IMG/VR virus record: IMGVR_UViG_3300021197_001527 | Span: 1-26,064 of that record | Length of the DNA stretch: 26,064 nt | Reading direction: 5' to 3' (one strand) | From: a virus | Shown: positions 1 to 8,013 of the stretch, one piece after another | Position numbering within the stretch: the first letter of the stretch is position 1 | Layout: every line of letters begins with the position of its first letter | The notes under the pieces: model-generated | The model's input: the letters and a program-made list of their open reading frames with translations, nothing else | Database searches by the model: none | What the model was told of the DNA's origin: nothing | Translations under genes and position numbers: made by a program

Positions 1-101
1 TAATTATCTATCACTTTGTTTCCCTTATCCCAATCCCCATCCAATCTTTCCACCATTCTTTTACCTATGAAGCCAGCTCCTCCTGTAATTAATATCTTCA
101 A
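1..101 (-). CDS. NAD-dependent sugar epimerase/dehydratase, N-terminal part (runs off the window)
   Basis: Seen: from a TTG codon at 101-99 the minus strand is open to base 1 and begins MKILITGGAGFIG, the Rossmann nucleotide-binding start (GxxGxxG) of extended short-chain dehydrogenases. An AAGGAG ribosome site lies five bases before the TTG, and the start overlaps the stop of the preceding reductase gene by four bases, so translation is probably coupled. Family knowledge: such proteins epimerise, dehydrate or reduce nucleotide-linked sugars. Only about 33 residues are visible, so the substrate cannot be judged. It extends the nucleotide-sugar part of the glycan island beyond the window. The call as an SDR enzyme is fairly safe; the exact reaction is unknown. 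Confidence 0.75.
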   Translation of the reverse strand, partial: MKILITGGAGFIGKRMVERLDGDWDKGNKVIDN

Positions 102-820
102 TCCAACTCCTTGTTCAATTTATCTATATTCATTGTTAAGTTATATGGTCTTGTCTTGTCATACTCCTCACACACCGGTAAAACGTCTTTGTTAGTTCTC
201 TTGGCAAGATCATACATTGTTTTAGATTCTGTTCCCACGTTGAATAAACCGGATGATTTATTCTCTATCAATTTTAATATGAGTTTAGAAATATTTTGGG
301 CATAGTCAAAATTTCCTACTTGATCTAGCCATGCTTTTGGGTATGGGAATGGAGTAGGTTTGTGTGTAGTTCTTATCAGTAGATAATCATTAGATTTCAA
401 CTGTACATGACCATCTCCTAGCAGTTTGGTATAACTATACCAATTACCAGCATGTACCGGTACATCTTGTTCTGAAGCATTAACAACCGAATGTGTGTAT
501 ACATAATCTGTTGATATGTGTACAAATTTTACTTTCCAATGGTTACAAAAATCTACCAAATTAGAAACTCCTCTATAGTTTACGTCCCAATGTTCTTCTC
601 TCTTTGGATTATATGTGTCTGTGTAACCTATACAATTTAATATTACGTCATAGGGACAACATTGTCCGGCTCCATCTATGATCTGAGTCATCTTGTTGTA
701 AGTTGATGTATCTGTGATATCAAAACTATCCTCTTTTCTGGATACTTGATCCCACTTAGTCTGAGCTATTATCTCAGAAGCTAGTAATCCATCACCTAAC
801 ACCAAAACTTTAGAGTTCAT
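98..820 (-). CDS. RmlD-like NAD(P)-dependent sugar reductase (SDR)
   Basis: A 240-residue protein resembling dTDP-4-dehydrorhamnose reductase, which reduces a 4-keto nucleotide sugar. Seen: a glycine-rich N-terminal nucleotide-binding loop (GDGLLAS, residues 9-15), the STDYVY segment (103-108) carrying the conserved Ser/Thr of the family, and the catalytic Y128-xxx-K132 pair in YSYTK. It is shorter than typical RmlD (about 290-300), mainly through a reduced C-terminal substrate domain, so the sugar specificity may differ. The ATG start overlaps the end of the aminotransferase gene by 11 bases, and its own end overlaps the next epimerase by four, placing it in one transcription unit with nucleotide-sugar enzymes. 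It is most likely the last reduction step of a deoxy- or aminodeoxy-sugar. Confidence 0.75.
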   Translation of the reverse strand: MNSKVLVLGDGLLASEIIAQTKWDQVSRKEDSFDITDTSTYNKMTQIIDGAGQCCPYDVILNCIGYTDTYNPKREEHWDVNYRGVSNLVDFCNHWKVKFVHISTDYVYTHSVVNASEQDVPVHAGNWYSYTKLLGDGHVQLKSNDYLLIRTTHKPTPFPYPKAWLDQVGNFDYAQNISKLILKLIENKSSGLFNVGTESKTMYDLAKRTNKDVLPVCEEYDKTRPYNLTMNIDKLNKELD

Positions 821-1904
821 TATAAAACTCCTTGACCCAATGTATTACATAATCTATATCCTCTTCAGTCATGTTATTATGACACGGTAAACTAATCAGC
901 TTCTTCCACTCAACATCAGCTATTGGATATTCTCTATCTTGTTTTAATATTTTAAATAGATGTAGAGGTTTAAAGTGAACCGATGTATGTATCTTTTTAT
1001 CTGCCAAATAAGATATTAGTTGATCTCTAACCGAGCTATCCACTTTAGCACAATAATACTGTACGGTTTCTGAATGTGGAGGTGGTTGTATATAACCCTT
1101 GAGCTCTCTATTATATCTCTCCTGAACATGTCTTCTGAATTCTAAATGTGCTGGTAGTTTTTTCATTTGTTCTAAACAAATTGCAGCTTGTAAATCAGTC
1201 ATGTAACACTTTATTCCTAACTTCTCAACGTCATAATCCCAGGAGTACCCAGAACCTGCCTTAACCCTTGAGTAAGTGCTAGAGATACCAAACCAAGTTA
1301 ATGGTTCCATCTTTTCGTATAACTCTTTACTATTAGTCGTGACCATTCCACCATCTCCACAAGGCATGGTCTTGACAGCTTGAAATGACCATACGGCAAC
1401 ATCACCCTTTGAACCTGCTCCTGGAGTGTAACAACTATGAGCCGTATCTTCAATAATTAACCCATCATAAAACTCTCTGATTGCATCAATGTCTGCCGGT
1501 ACACCAGCTTGATTAACTGCTATGATAACTTCAGTATTAGGTTTCAAATTCTTTTTTACATCTTGTGGATCTATACACATGGTATGAGGATCCACATCCA
1601 CTATGTTACTTGTGCATCCATTAAAAAGTGGAATAACAGCTGTGGTCATGAAAGATATAGTGGGATTGATAACGTCACAATCTTTTATATCCAATGCCTT
1701 GAATATTAAATCTTGACCACTAGTTGCACTATTGACTGCGATAGCATACTTGGCTCCAACCATTTCTGCAAACTCTTTTTCAAACTGAGCTACCTTTGGA
1801 CCCTTACCCCACCAGCCACTCCTAATGACATCTGTTACTGCTTGTACATCTGCTTCATCACCATGAGGTTTCAACACAGGTAACATATCTTTTCTTATTT
1901 CCAT
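810..1904 (-). CDS. DegT/DnrJ/EryC1-family sugar aminotransferase (first copy)
   Basis: A 364-residue PLP enzyme of the family that transfers an amino group from glutamate or glutamine to a keto nucleotide sugar. Seen: the GKGP segment near residue 33, Asp153 in IEDTAH that would hold the PLP ring nitrogen, and the PLP lysine K178 in WSFQAVKTMPCGDGG, the usual SFxxxKxxxxGxGG pattern. Length is normal for the family. It starts one base after the preceding glycosyltransferase gene ends and overlaps the RmlD-like gene. A second, clearly different DegT protein lies at 4873-6018, so the island may make two amino sugars, or one copy may act at a different carbon position. Substrate is not predictable from sequence alone. 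Confidence 0.88.
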   Translation of the reverse strand: MEIRKDMLPVLKPHGDEADVQAVTDVIRSGWWGKGPKVAQFEKEFAEMVGAKYAIAVNSATSGQDLIFKALDIKDCDVINPTISFMTTAVIPLFNGCTSNIVDVDPHTMCIDPQDVKKNLKPNTEVIIAVNQAGVPADIDAIREFYDGLIIEDTAHSCYTPGAGSKGDVAVWSFQAVKTMPCGDGGMVTTNSKELYEKMEPLTWFGISSTYSRVKAGSGYSWDYDVEKLGIKCYMTDLQAAICLEQMKKLPAHLEFRRHVQERYNRELKGYIQPPPHSETVQYYCAKVDSSVRDQLISYLADKKIHTSVHFKPLHLFKILKQDREYPIADVEWKKLISLPCHNNMTEEDIDYVIHWVKEFYNEL

Positions 1905-1905
1905 T

Positions 1906-2637
1906 TTAACTCCAATCCGTTAAATCATTGGTTAGGTGAGGAGTAATATCATCCAAACCTTCTTTCTCAACAAAATCAGTCCACTTGACTTTACCCCATT
2001 GTTCAGGTATGTACTTTCTCTTTCGTATCACGTTGTAAAATATTGGATCGTTTCTCATATGAATGTATACACCATTATCCTGTCCTTTAATTCTATCTGT
2101 TCCTACAGTTTCAAATATCCATGGATCATCATTATCATTTAAGGACTGCTTCAAAAAATCAGTTCTCCAAACTGATGGCATCAACGATGTTTGATAGTCG
2201 CTATGGTTTTCAAACTTATAATAATTACCAGCAAGATGTTGAAGATTGTATGCTCTTGGAGCATTTTCATCCATTACAACTTTATTACCCTGTTGTATGT
2301 TCAAAAAGATTAGTTCGTCTTCTATATGTTGATACGTAATTGGTTCCCATAGATAAAAGTCTATCAACATTACGAATACATAATCAGTCGTGACCATATC
2401 CAACGCCATCTTCATACGAGTACCCCAGAGATCCTTACCATCTTCTCTAATCTTACCCGGTGTCACGTAGTCAAAATTAGGTTCTGTATGACTTATCGTC
2501 TCACCTATAACAATATTGTGAGTGTCTGGCTCCCAGTATTTATTCCACGTCTTCATATAGTTTGGCCATAGAAAATCATATGTGTCATATGTACACATTA
2601 CTGTAGATATGTTCAATTTACTTGACGTTTTGTTCAT
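1906..2637 (-). CDS. Putative GT-A-like glycosyltransferase
   Basis: A 243-residue protein that I read as a glycosyltransferase of an unclassified phage/LPS group. Seen: an N-terminal strand and nucleotide-sugar-like region (ISTVMCTYDTYDFL), a segment YVFVMLIDFYLW (about residues 86-97) in the place where GT-A enzymes carry an acidic metal site, and a later block with SLMPSVWRTDFL and PWIFE typical of acceptor-side loops in such proteins. There is no clean DxD motif, so catalysis cannot be confirmed. The gene overlaps the sulfotransferase by 20 bases and is followed by the aminotransferase, consistent with a polysaccharide role. The family assignment is an inference from overall pattern. Confidence 0.5.
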   Translation of the reverse strand: MNKTSSKLNISTVMCTYDTYDFLWPNYMKTWNKYWEPDTHNIVIGETISHTEPNFDYVTPGKIREDGKDLWGTRMKMALDMVTTDYVFVMLIDFYLWEPITYQHIEDELIFLNIQQGNKVVMDENAPRAYNLQHLAGNYYKFENHSDYQTSLMPSVWRTDFLKQSLNDNDDPWIFETVGTDRIKGQDNGVYIHMRNDPIFYNVIRKRKYIPEQWGKVKWTDFVEKEGLDDITPHLTNDLTDWS

Positions 2638-3358
2638 TGTAACTCCTCAACTGATTATACAGTTCGTTGATTTCTGGATCATCGTAGATATGATCGCTTT
2701 TTTGGTTGACCTGTTTTGAATCATATCCCGAATCAGGAAGTGGAAAGTCTAAAAACTTTTCCAATTGTTTAATCTGTACGTTAATATCTTGATTAAAATC
2801 AAACATAAATTTTGGTTTATCCGTAGTGTCGAATACGTGTAGAAGAGATTTGTTGAATCTTTTCCAATATTGTATTAGATTGGCTTCTGCTTCTAAAGGA
2901 TCCTCGTAATACGACGTTAAAAGTTTCTTATATGATGCTACAACTTCCACCGGATTGCGATACATTCCAACAATTACATCAAAGTGTTTTGTCCACATAT
3001 CATTTAATAATGTTGTACGAGGATCTTTAGCAACCCACAATACCGGATCGCCTTGCTTCCAAAAAACCGGTTCATATTGTTGGTCGACCCAATTCATATA
3101 CTCATCTACAACATTTCTAAACTCTAATGGAGGGTTCAATTCCTCGGGTGGTATGATTCCATATGGTAGTTTACTTCTAGTTTCTGCATTGAGCATTACT
3201 TTCAGACATCTATCATTTATTTCTCTCATGTCCAAATTTTCACATGTTCCACCAGTTACGTCTCCAACATGAACTCCATTATCCTTCAACATTCTTGTGA
3301 TGTAAGAAGTACCGCTCCTACCTGAGCCCAATATGACTATCTTTGTGTAATTAATCAT
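2618..3358 (-). CDS. PAPS-dependent sulfotransferase family protein
   Basis: A 246-residue protein with the two PAPS-binding signatures of sulfotransferases. Seen: the 5'-phosphosulfate loop GSGRSGTSY (residues 11-19) directly after the first beta strand, and the 3'-phosphate segment GMYRNPVEVVASYKK with R134 and S142 placed as in the family. K111-D-P-R also fits the core. Family knowledge: these enzymes move sulfate from PAPS to a hydroxyl or amine, here most plausibly on a sugar. It would act in the infected cell and draw on host PAPS, since no sulfate-activation gene is seen nearby. The ATG overlaps the end of the GT-D-type gene by eight bases. Sulfotransferases are uncommon in phage genomes to my knowledge. 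The acceptor is unknown. Confidence 0.85.
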   Translation of the reverse strand: MINYTKIVILGSGRSGTSYITRMLKDNGVHVGDVTGGTCENLDMREINDRCLKVMLNAETRSKLPYGIIPPEELNPPLEFRNVVDEYMNWVDQQYEPVFWKQGDPVLWVAKDPRTTLLNDMWTKHFDVIVGMYRNPVEVVASYKKLLTSYYEDPLEAEANLIQYWKRFNKSLLHVFDTTDKPKFMFDFNQDINVQIKQLEKFLDFPLPDSGYDSKQVNQKSDHIYDDPEINELYNQLRSYNEQNVK

Positions 3359-4082
3359 CTGATATCTTCTTTAAAGTTCCTCGAGGCATTATGACTTGTG
3401 GGTATAATGTATGATATGATCTTGTGACGTTACCGACAAATGGTTCCCATATTGAACCAAAATCTATCATCCAGCATTTATCACCTATTTCATCATACAT
3501 CTCATCAACTATTACATTGGTAGCCATAGATGCTGAAAAAGCAAATACAGGATTATCAATCTTCTCTACAGCTTGCCTCATAGCATTCTTGATATCCTCT
3601 TTAGCTAAAAAACAGTCAACAGAAGGTATTGTAATAAATCCAACATGTCTAATAGGAATATTCTTTTTATTCTCTCCGGTTATAAACACTGTATTCATCT
3701 TTTCTAATTGACGAATAAATATTTCTATAGTGTTATCGAGACAAGAGTCTTCCCATACACGAGCATCATACCAATCTTTAGACAGTTTATGTTCGTCCAA
3801 ATAACCTTCCACCTGAGGTTTGATATTATTTAACATTGGTGCAGTATATGGCCAAGTAGCTTTTCTATAGCCCTTGTCGTTTTTTAATGCTGCTCTTAGA
3901 GAAGTAGCCATCTCTGGAAAGTACTTATGCTTATCTACATTCTGACCATCTGCTCCAAAAACACATCCCCACTCACCATCACCCCAACGAGTATATGAAA
4001 ACTTTTCACCCCTTTCCATCATATCTGCATACTCTTGTAGAGTGGTACTGTTTATTTGTATTTCATTTGGTTTGTTTTTCAT
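3351..4082 (-). CDS. GT-D-fold (DUF1792-type) glycosyltransferase
   Basis: I place the start at the ATG at 4082, giving 243 residues. It forms an ATGA overlap with the stop of the GT8 gene and has GAGG four bases upstream; the longer reading from 4127 would overlap that gene by 49 bases. Seen: FSYTRWGDGEWG near the N terminus (R32, D35, E37 in this numbering), the RxGDGE-type signature of the GT-D fold, and a C-terminal IDFGSIWEPFVG followed by RSYH. Family knowledge: DUF1792 domains were shown to be glucosyltransferases in streptococcal adhesin glycosylation. That history of modifying protein-linked sugars makes virion-protein glycosylation one possibility here. Fold assignment is fairly good; donor and acceptor are unknown. 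Confidence 0.7.
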   Translation of the reverse strand: MKNKPNEIQINSTTLQEYADMMERGEKFSYTRWGDGEWGCVFGADGQNVDKHKYFPEMATSLRAALKNDKGYRKATWPYTAPMLNNIKPQVEGYLDEHKLSKDWYDARVWEDSCLDNTIEIFIRQLEKMNTVFITGENKKNIPIRHVGFITIPSVDCFLAKEDIKNAMRQAVEKIDNPVFAFSASMATNVIVDEMYDEIGDKCWMIDFGSIWEPFVGNVTRSYHTLYPQVIMPRGTLKKISDD

Positions 4083-4876
4083 TTTTCCTCTATTAATTCT
4101 CTTATATCGTAATAATATTGATTCCACAGATCAAATGCTGGTTTACAAAGCATTGTTGGTATGTTTCCAATTGTAGGGTCTGGATTGTTATAAGGAGGTT
4201 TCCCTTGAAACAATTCAACCTTATCCTTCCATTCATCAACCACCCATGGTTTGATATGATCATAATGTGCCCAATGAATAATCCTACTATCTACATTCAT
4301 TTCATATAGTGGATAGTGATTAAATATACGAGGTATTGGTTCCTCTCTACCTCTAAAATAATCATTTAGTATTCCTTGATCCATTCCATTACCATTATGG
4401 GTGTGGATCATTTCTATCAAGCCGTCATATACCTCTTGAGTTCTATATTTCTTTCCCAGCACCACTAGTCCTGTATTGACACCGACTTGACCATACTCTA
4501 CATCATATTCAAATAACTCACTCACGTCACCTATACACAACATATCAATATCAAACAAGATTACCTTATCATACTCAGTCTCTTTGAAACTCTCGAGTGT
4601 TAGATATGCAGATTTGCACTCAGGTGCTCTGTTACCAGCTCCAGGAATCTTAGCTGGCATATAATTATTAGGATCCACTTCTTCAAATATCACGTTAGGA
4701 GCCACTTCTTTAATTTTTTTCATATTTGATTTACTGAGATCTGCTATTCCAGGACTATGAAAGAATTTCACATCACATTCTCTAAAGTGTTTTATATTTG
4801 TTTTCATTGAATGAAGCATCACTAGAGCCCCATCAATATACTTGTCGTTACAAACTGTTGTAAATAATATCTTCAT
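4079..4876 (-). CDS. Family 8 (glycogenin-like) glycosyltransferase
   Basis: A 265-residue GT-A, retaining glycosyltransferase of family GT8. Seen: the starting strand MKILFTTVCND, the metal-binding DxD pair D109 and D111 in LFDIDML, NTGLVVL after it, DQGILNDYF in the middle, and a C-terminal HWAHYDHIKPW block that matches the conserved H...KPW metal/phosphate site. Family knowledge: GT8 members use UDP-glucose, UDP-galactose or similar donors, in LPS core synthesis or glycogenin. The ATG start and the stop of the upstream aminotransferase share four bases, as does its own stop with the next gene. All expected catalytic elements are present, so it is likely active. Confidence 0.85.
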   Translation of the reverse strand: MKILFTTVCNDKYIDGALVMLHSMKTNIKHFRECDVKFFHSPGIADLSKSNMKKIKEVAPNVIFEEVDPNNYMPAKIPGAGNRAPECKSAYLTLESFKETEYDKVILFDIDMLCIGDVSELFEYDVEYGQVGVNTGLVVLGKKYRTQEVYDGLIEMIHTHNGNGMDQGILNDYFRGREEPIPRIFNHYPLYEMNVDSRIIHWAHYDHIKPWVVDEWKDKVELFQGKPPYNNPDPTIGNIPTMLCKPAFDLWNQYYYDIRELIEEK

Positions 4877-6018
4877 TTAAAATCCTTAATTTTATCCGTT
4901 ACGTATTGTATTTCATTAATGTCAAGACCTTGATGTAGAGGTAAACATAAAGTATTTCTTGATGCTCGTTCAGCATTGGGAAGTTGTTCTGTGCTCTGAT
5001 AGTAAGGTACGAGATGTAATGGGTAGTATCTAAAAGTAGTGTAAATATCATTCTTCTTTAAATACATTGCTAATTCATCTCTAGTTTGTTCATCTTCTAA
5101 TTGTATCCAATACATGTAATAAGATGATTTAGAGTCTTCGGAGGTAACGATTGGTAAAGGTGTTTTGATCCACGATACATCTTTGAGCATATCATCATAC
5201 ATCTCATGTCTTGTTTTTCTTGCATGTATGAAACTATTCAATCTTTCTAATTGAACTAACCCTATTGCAGACGTTATATCATTTACTACGGATCTACGTC
5301 CTGGTGAGCTGATATCATATTCCCACCACTTCTTATCTACAGTGTTACTATAACCACTATCGGATAGCAAACCCAGATAACTCTGTGTGGAAATCTCTTC
5401 AACGTCTTTTGGATCTCTACCATAGACTATACTACCATCACCCATCACTAAAGTCTTCATAGCATCAAAAGACCATGCACCGTAATCTCCAAGCGTACCG
5501 GTAGCTTTTCCTTTATAAGTTGAAGCTACACTACATGCATTATCTTCTATGAGGATTATTCCTTGTTCTTCACATAAGTCGATTATAGGTTTCATATCAC
5601 AAGTCCAACCTGCATAATGAATTAACATGACAGCTGTTGTTCTATGTGTAATATGTTTTTTTATATCTTCTACCGTTACGTTAAGCGAACGCTCATCGAC
5701 ATCACAAAATACAGGAGTTCCTCCGTTACCTATTACTGCATTAGAAGCTCCTACGAATCCAATCGTAGGTATTATTACTTCAAATGGTATAGTGTTGTGC
5801 CATTTGTATTTATTCTTGCAGAATTCTATGATTTGAAACATGCCTTCTGTACAGCTATTAGTCATCATGACTTGTTCTCTATCCACTCCAATAAACTCTG
5901 AGAAGTTCTTTTGGAATTCTTCCGTCTTTGGTCCCGTACCAATCCAATTGGATGCAAAGACTTCTTTGACGGCTTTTAATTCTTTCCATCCCAGCATAGG
6001 TTGAAATATATTAATCAC
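4873..6018 (-). CDS. DegT/DnrJ/EryC1-family sugar aminotransferase (second copy)
   Basis: A 381-residue PLP-dependent nucleotide-sugar aminotransferase. Seen: GTGPKTEEFQ near residue 27, Asp159 in IEDNACS for the PLP nitrogen, and PLP lysine K188 in AWSFDAMKTLVMGDGS. The start is GTG at 6018-6016, sharing four bases (GTGA) with the stop of the preceding gene. The usual GEGG after the lysine reads GDGS here, a mild departure from the family. It differs clearly in sequence from the copy at 810-1904, so the two are not a recent duplication. It probably makes the amino sugar used by the nearby transferases. Product cannot be deduced without comparison to characterised members. Confidence 0.88.
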   Translation of the reverse strand: MINIFQPMLGWKELKAVKEVFASNWIGTGPKTEEFQKNFSEFIGVDREQVMMTNSCTEGMFQIIEFCKNKYKWHNTIPFEVIIPTIGFVGASNAVIGNGGTPVFCDVDERSLNVTVEDIKKHITHRTTAVMLIHYAGWTCDMKPIIDLCEEQGIILIEDNACSVASTYKGKATGTLGDYGAWSFDAMKTLVMGDGSIVYGRDPKDVEEISTQSYLGLLSDSGYSNTVDKKWWEYDISSPGRRSVVNDITSAIGLVQLERLNSFIHARKTRHEMYDDMLKDVSWIKTPLPIVTSEDSKSSYYMYWIQLEDEQTRDELAMYLKKNDIYTTFRYYPLHLVPYYQSTEQLPNAERASRNTLCLPLHQGLDINEIQYVTDKIKDFK

Positions 6019-7052
6019 GACAGGTCTCTTATAAGTTCTTGAGTATTTAAAGTTTCGTATGAGTAAGGTATCATTTGTCCTCCAAATGTGAAAACCTCTT
6101 GATTCCAGAAATTTATTGGTGCTGAATGTAGCCCAAAAACCTCCGAATGGGCAACAATTTTTATATCTTTTCCCAAAAAAGGTGGCACGTATAAATGGCT
6201 TCTGAAATCTCCCTCAGTAAAAAATACGCAGTCGCTTGCATTATTAATTAAACAGCTCTGTTGTTCAAACCCGTTACATGAGATCGAGTGGAAATTAGAT
6301 GAACCATCTGTAGACTTACTATCACCAACCCTTCCAGTATCAAAGTTTAAATATATGACACGACGGTGCTTTGATATCTCATTCATTACTTGGTCGTGAT
6401 CGATCAATTCCTTTGATTTAGTAGTCATGAACGAGTCTCTTTTAGCAGATTGGCATAGTATATAATCATCATTTAAATCTAAATTGTATTTTGATTGAAT
6501 ATACATTTTCCAATCAGTTTGATTATGTGATTCAATCTTAGCAAACATATTATTTCTAACATCCAAATATGACCATGGAGTTCTACGTTTACTATAGATA
6601 CCTCCTTGTTGAGGTCCTATCTTTCCAAATTTACAATCTTCTAAGTACTGAGGATCTGAACTCCATATCCACTGTGGTTCGTGCAATGTTATTGTTTCTT
6701 GTAGGAACTCTTGAACTTCAGCCTTAATGTCATCAACACATTTTCTATTTAGTTCGGAGCAACCTTCTTGATCATAACCCAGCGCCAACTCCAAAACAGC
6801 TATGTAGATACCTGCTGTGCTCTTCTTATAAGATTCTAGTTCTGATATGTCTATGTATTCATCTGCAAACTCATATACAGGTTGTAACCCTTTGCGTCCG
6901 CAGATTATTATTCTATCTTGTGGCAGCTTGTATAATGTTGCCCATTTACGAACAACACCCTGCCAATTGAACATTTCATAACCAAACTCACCTAAGAAGG
7001 TGAATATATAGTCTTTACCGTTCTTTCCAGTAACTGTAGATGCCTTTTTCAA
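6015..7052 (-). CDS. Putative glycosyltransferase-like protein
   Basis: A 345-residue protein that I do not recognise with certainty. Seen: an early LGEFGYEMFNWQGVVRKW block (about residues 19-36) that recalls a GEFGxE signature in some glycan-cluster transferases, a central ILCQSAKRDSF segment, and a C-terminal part (FFTEGDFRSHLYVPPFLG, then VAHSEVFG) like a GT-B nucleotide-binding half. The start codon is TTG at 7052, giving a 38-base overlap with the epimerase gene. No ATG occurs in frame before residue 27, which would remove the conserved block, so the TTG is the best choice. Setting between an epimerase and an aminotransferase supports a sugar-related role. Confidence 0.45.
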   Translation of the reverse strand: MKKASTVTGKNGKDYIFTFLGEFGYEMFNWQGVVRKWATLYKLPQDRIIICGRKGLQPVYEFADEYIDISELESYKKSTAGIYIAVLELALGYDQEGCSELNRKCVDDIKAEVQEFLQETITLHEPQWIWSSDPQYLEDCKFGKIGPQQGGIYSKRRTPWSYLDVRNNMFAKIESHNQTDWKMYIQSKYNLDLNDDYILCQSAKRDSFMTTKSKELIDHDQVMNEISKHRRVIYLNFDTGRVGDSKSTDGSSNFHSISCNGFEQQSCLINNASDCVFFTEGDFRSHLYVPPFLGKDIKIVAHSEVFGLHSAPINFWNQEVFTFGGQMIPYSYETLNTQELIRDLS

Positions 7053-8013
7053 TCTCGTAACTTTCCCAAAATTTTCTTTCTTTAATTGGTTGTTTTTTAG
7101 CCCAGTCCCACATTTTTGCTAATCCATCTTGTAGAGAATATACATCTTTATACCCTAACAATTCAACAGATTTTTCCCAAGTAGGATGAGCATCCTTTAC
7201 TTCATGTCGTTTCTCTTTGTAGATTTTATCACCTTCTCCAATAACACTTCTAAGTATTTCGTTAGCTTCATTAATGGAGTAATGCTGCATACCTCCAAGA
7301 TTAATTATTTCTTTTGAGCAATTACTCTGAATGCCAGCCTTGTATAATGGTTCTAGAGTATCATCTATATAACTGAAAGCTCGTTGTTGTTCTCCGTCAC
7401 CAAATATTGACATGGGTTCGTTCATCATGTGCTGATACATCCATATCCCCAAAACGTTTCTATATTTGTCCCAAATGTTTTGTTTCCTTCCATATACATT
7501 ATGAGGTCTAATGACACACCAATCTAAACCATGCTGCTCACCTGCTATCTTTATATCCATCTCACAAGCGTATTTTGCTACACCATATGGATCTATTGGA
7601 TTTGGTAAATCATCTTCAGAGAATGGTGGTGTGCCGTGTCCATAAACTGCCATTGTAGATGTGAACACTAAACGCTTTACATTGTAATTTATACAGTTGT
7701 TTATAATCTTTGATGTAGATATCAAATTGTTCTTATAATTAAAACTCCTCATGAAGGGACTCAGTCCCTCTGCTGCATAAGCCGCCATGTGATATACTAA
7801 ATCTGGTTTATGTTTAGAAAATACCGCTTCTAGTTTATTATCTTCTACCAGATCAAATTGTTCAAATTCAACCTTATCATTAACATTTTCTAAATAACCT
7901 CCACTCAGATCATCTACACCAACTACAGTATGTTTATCTCCATGGTTGTCAATTATCCAGTCTGCAAAGTTGCTTCCTATCAATCCAGCAACACCCGTTA
8001 TTAATATTTTCAC
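7015..8013 (-). CDS. NAD-dependent nucleotide-sugar epimerase/dehydratase (extended SDR)
   Basis: A 332-residue extended short-chain dehydrogenase. Seen: the TGVAGLIGSN Rossmann loop with glycines 7, 10 and 13, the VVGVDDLSGG strand binding the adenosine ribose, FTSTMAVYG with the catalytic Ser/Thr (118-120), and the active-site pair Y143-xxx-K147 in DPYGVAKYACE. Length is standard for UDP-glucose 4-epimerase or GDP/dTDP-sugar dehydratase relatives. The start is GTG at 8013, sharing one base (TAGTG) with the upstream stop, with GGGAG eight bases before it. It likely supplies an epimerised or 4-keto nucleotide sugar to the aminotransferases and RmlD-like reductase downstream. Confidence 0.88.
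   Translation of the reverse strand: MKILITGVAGLIGSNFADWIIDNHGDKHTVVGVDDLSGGYLENVNDKVEFEQFDLVEDNKLEAVFSKHKPDLVYHMAAYAAEGLSPFMRSFNYKNNLISTSKIINNCINYNVKRLVFTSTMAVYGHGTPPFSEDDLPNPIDPYGVAKYACEMDIKIAGEQHGLDWCVIRPHNVYGRKQNIWDKYRNVLGIWMYQHMMNEPMSIFGDGEQQRAFSYIDDTLEPLYKAGIQSNCSKEIINLGGMQHYSINEANEILRSVIGEGDKIYKEKRHEVKDAHPTWEKSVELLGYKDVYSLQDGLAKMWDWAKKQPIKERKFWESYEIEKGIYSYWKER

Noticed and set aside
2955-3272. Plus-strand open reading frame of 105 residues
   Set aside because: It lies fully inside the sulfotransferase gene, has no ribosome site or family signal, and its frame is a by-product of the minus-strand codons. The same applies to all other plus-strand frames, such as 22882-23274 and 18573-18944.
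4083-4127. Longer N terminus for the GT-D protein
   Set aside because: The ATG at 4082 has a GAGG site and a standard four-base overlap, while the extension would lie inside the GT8 gene.
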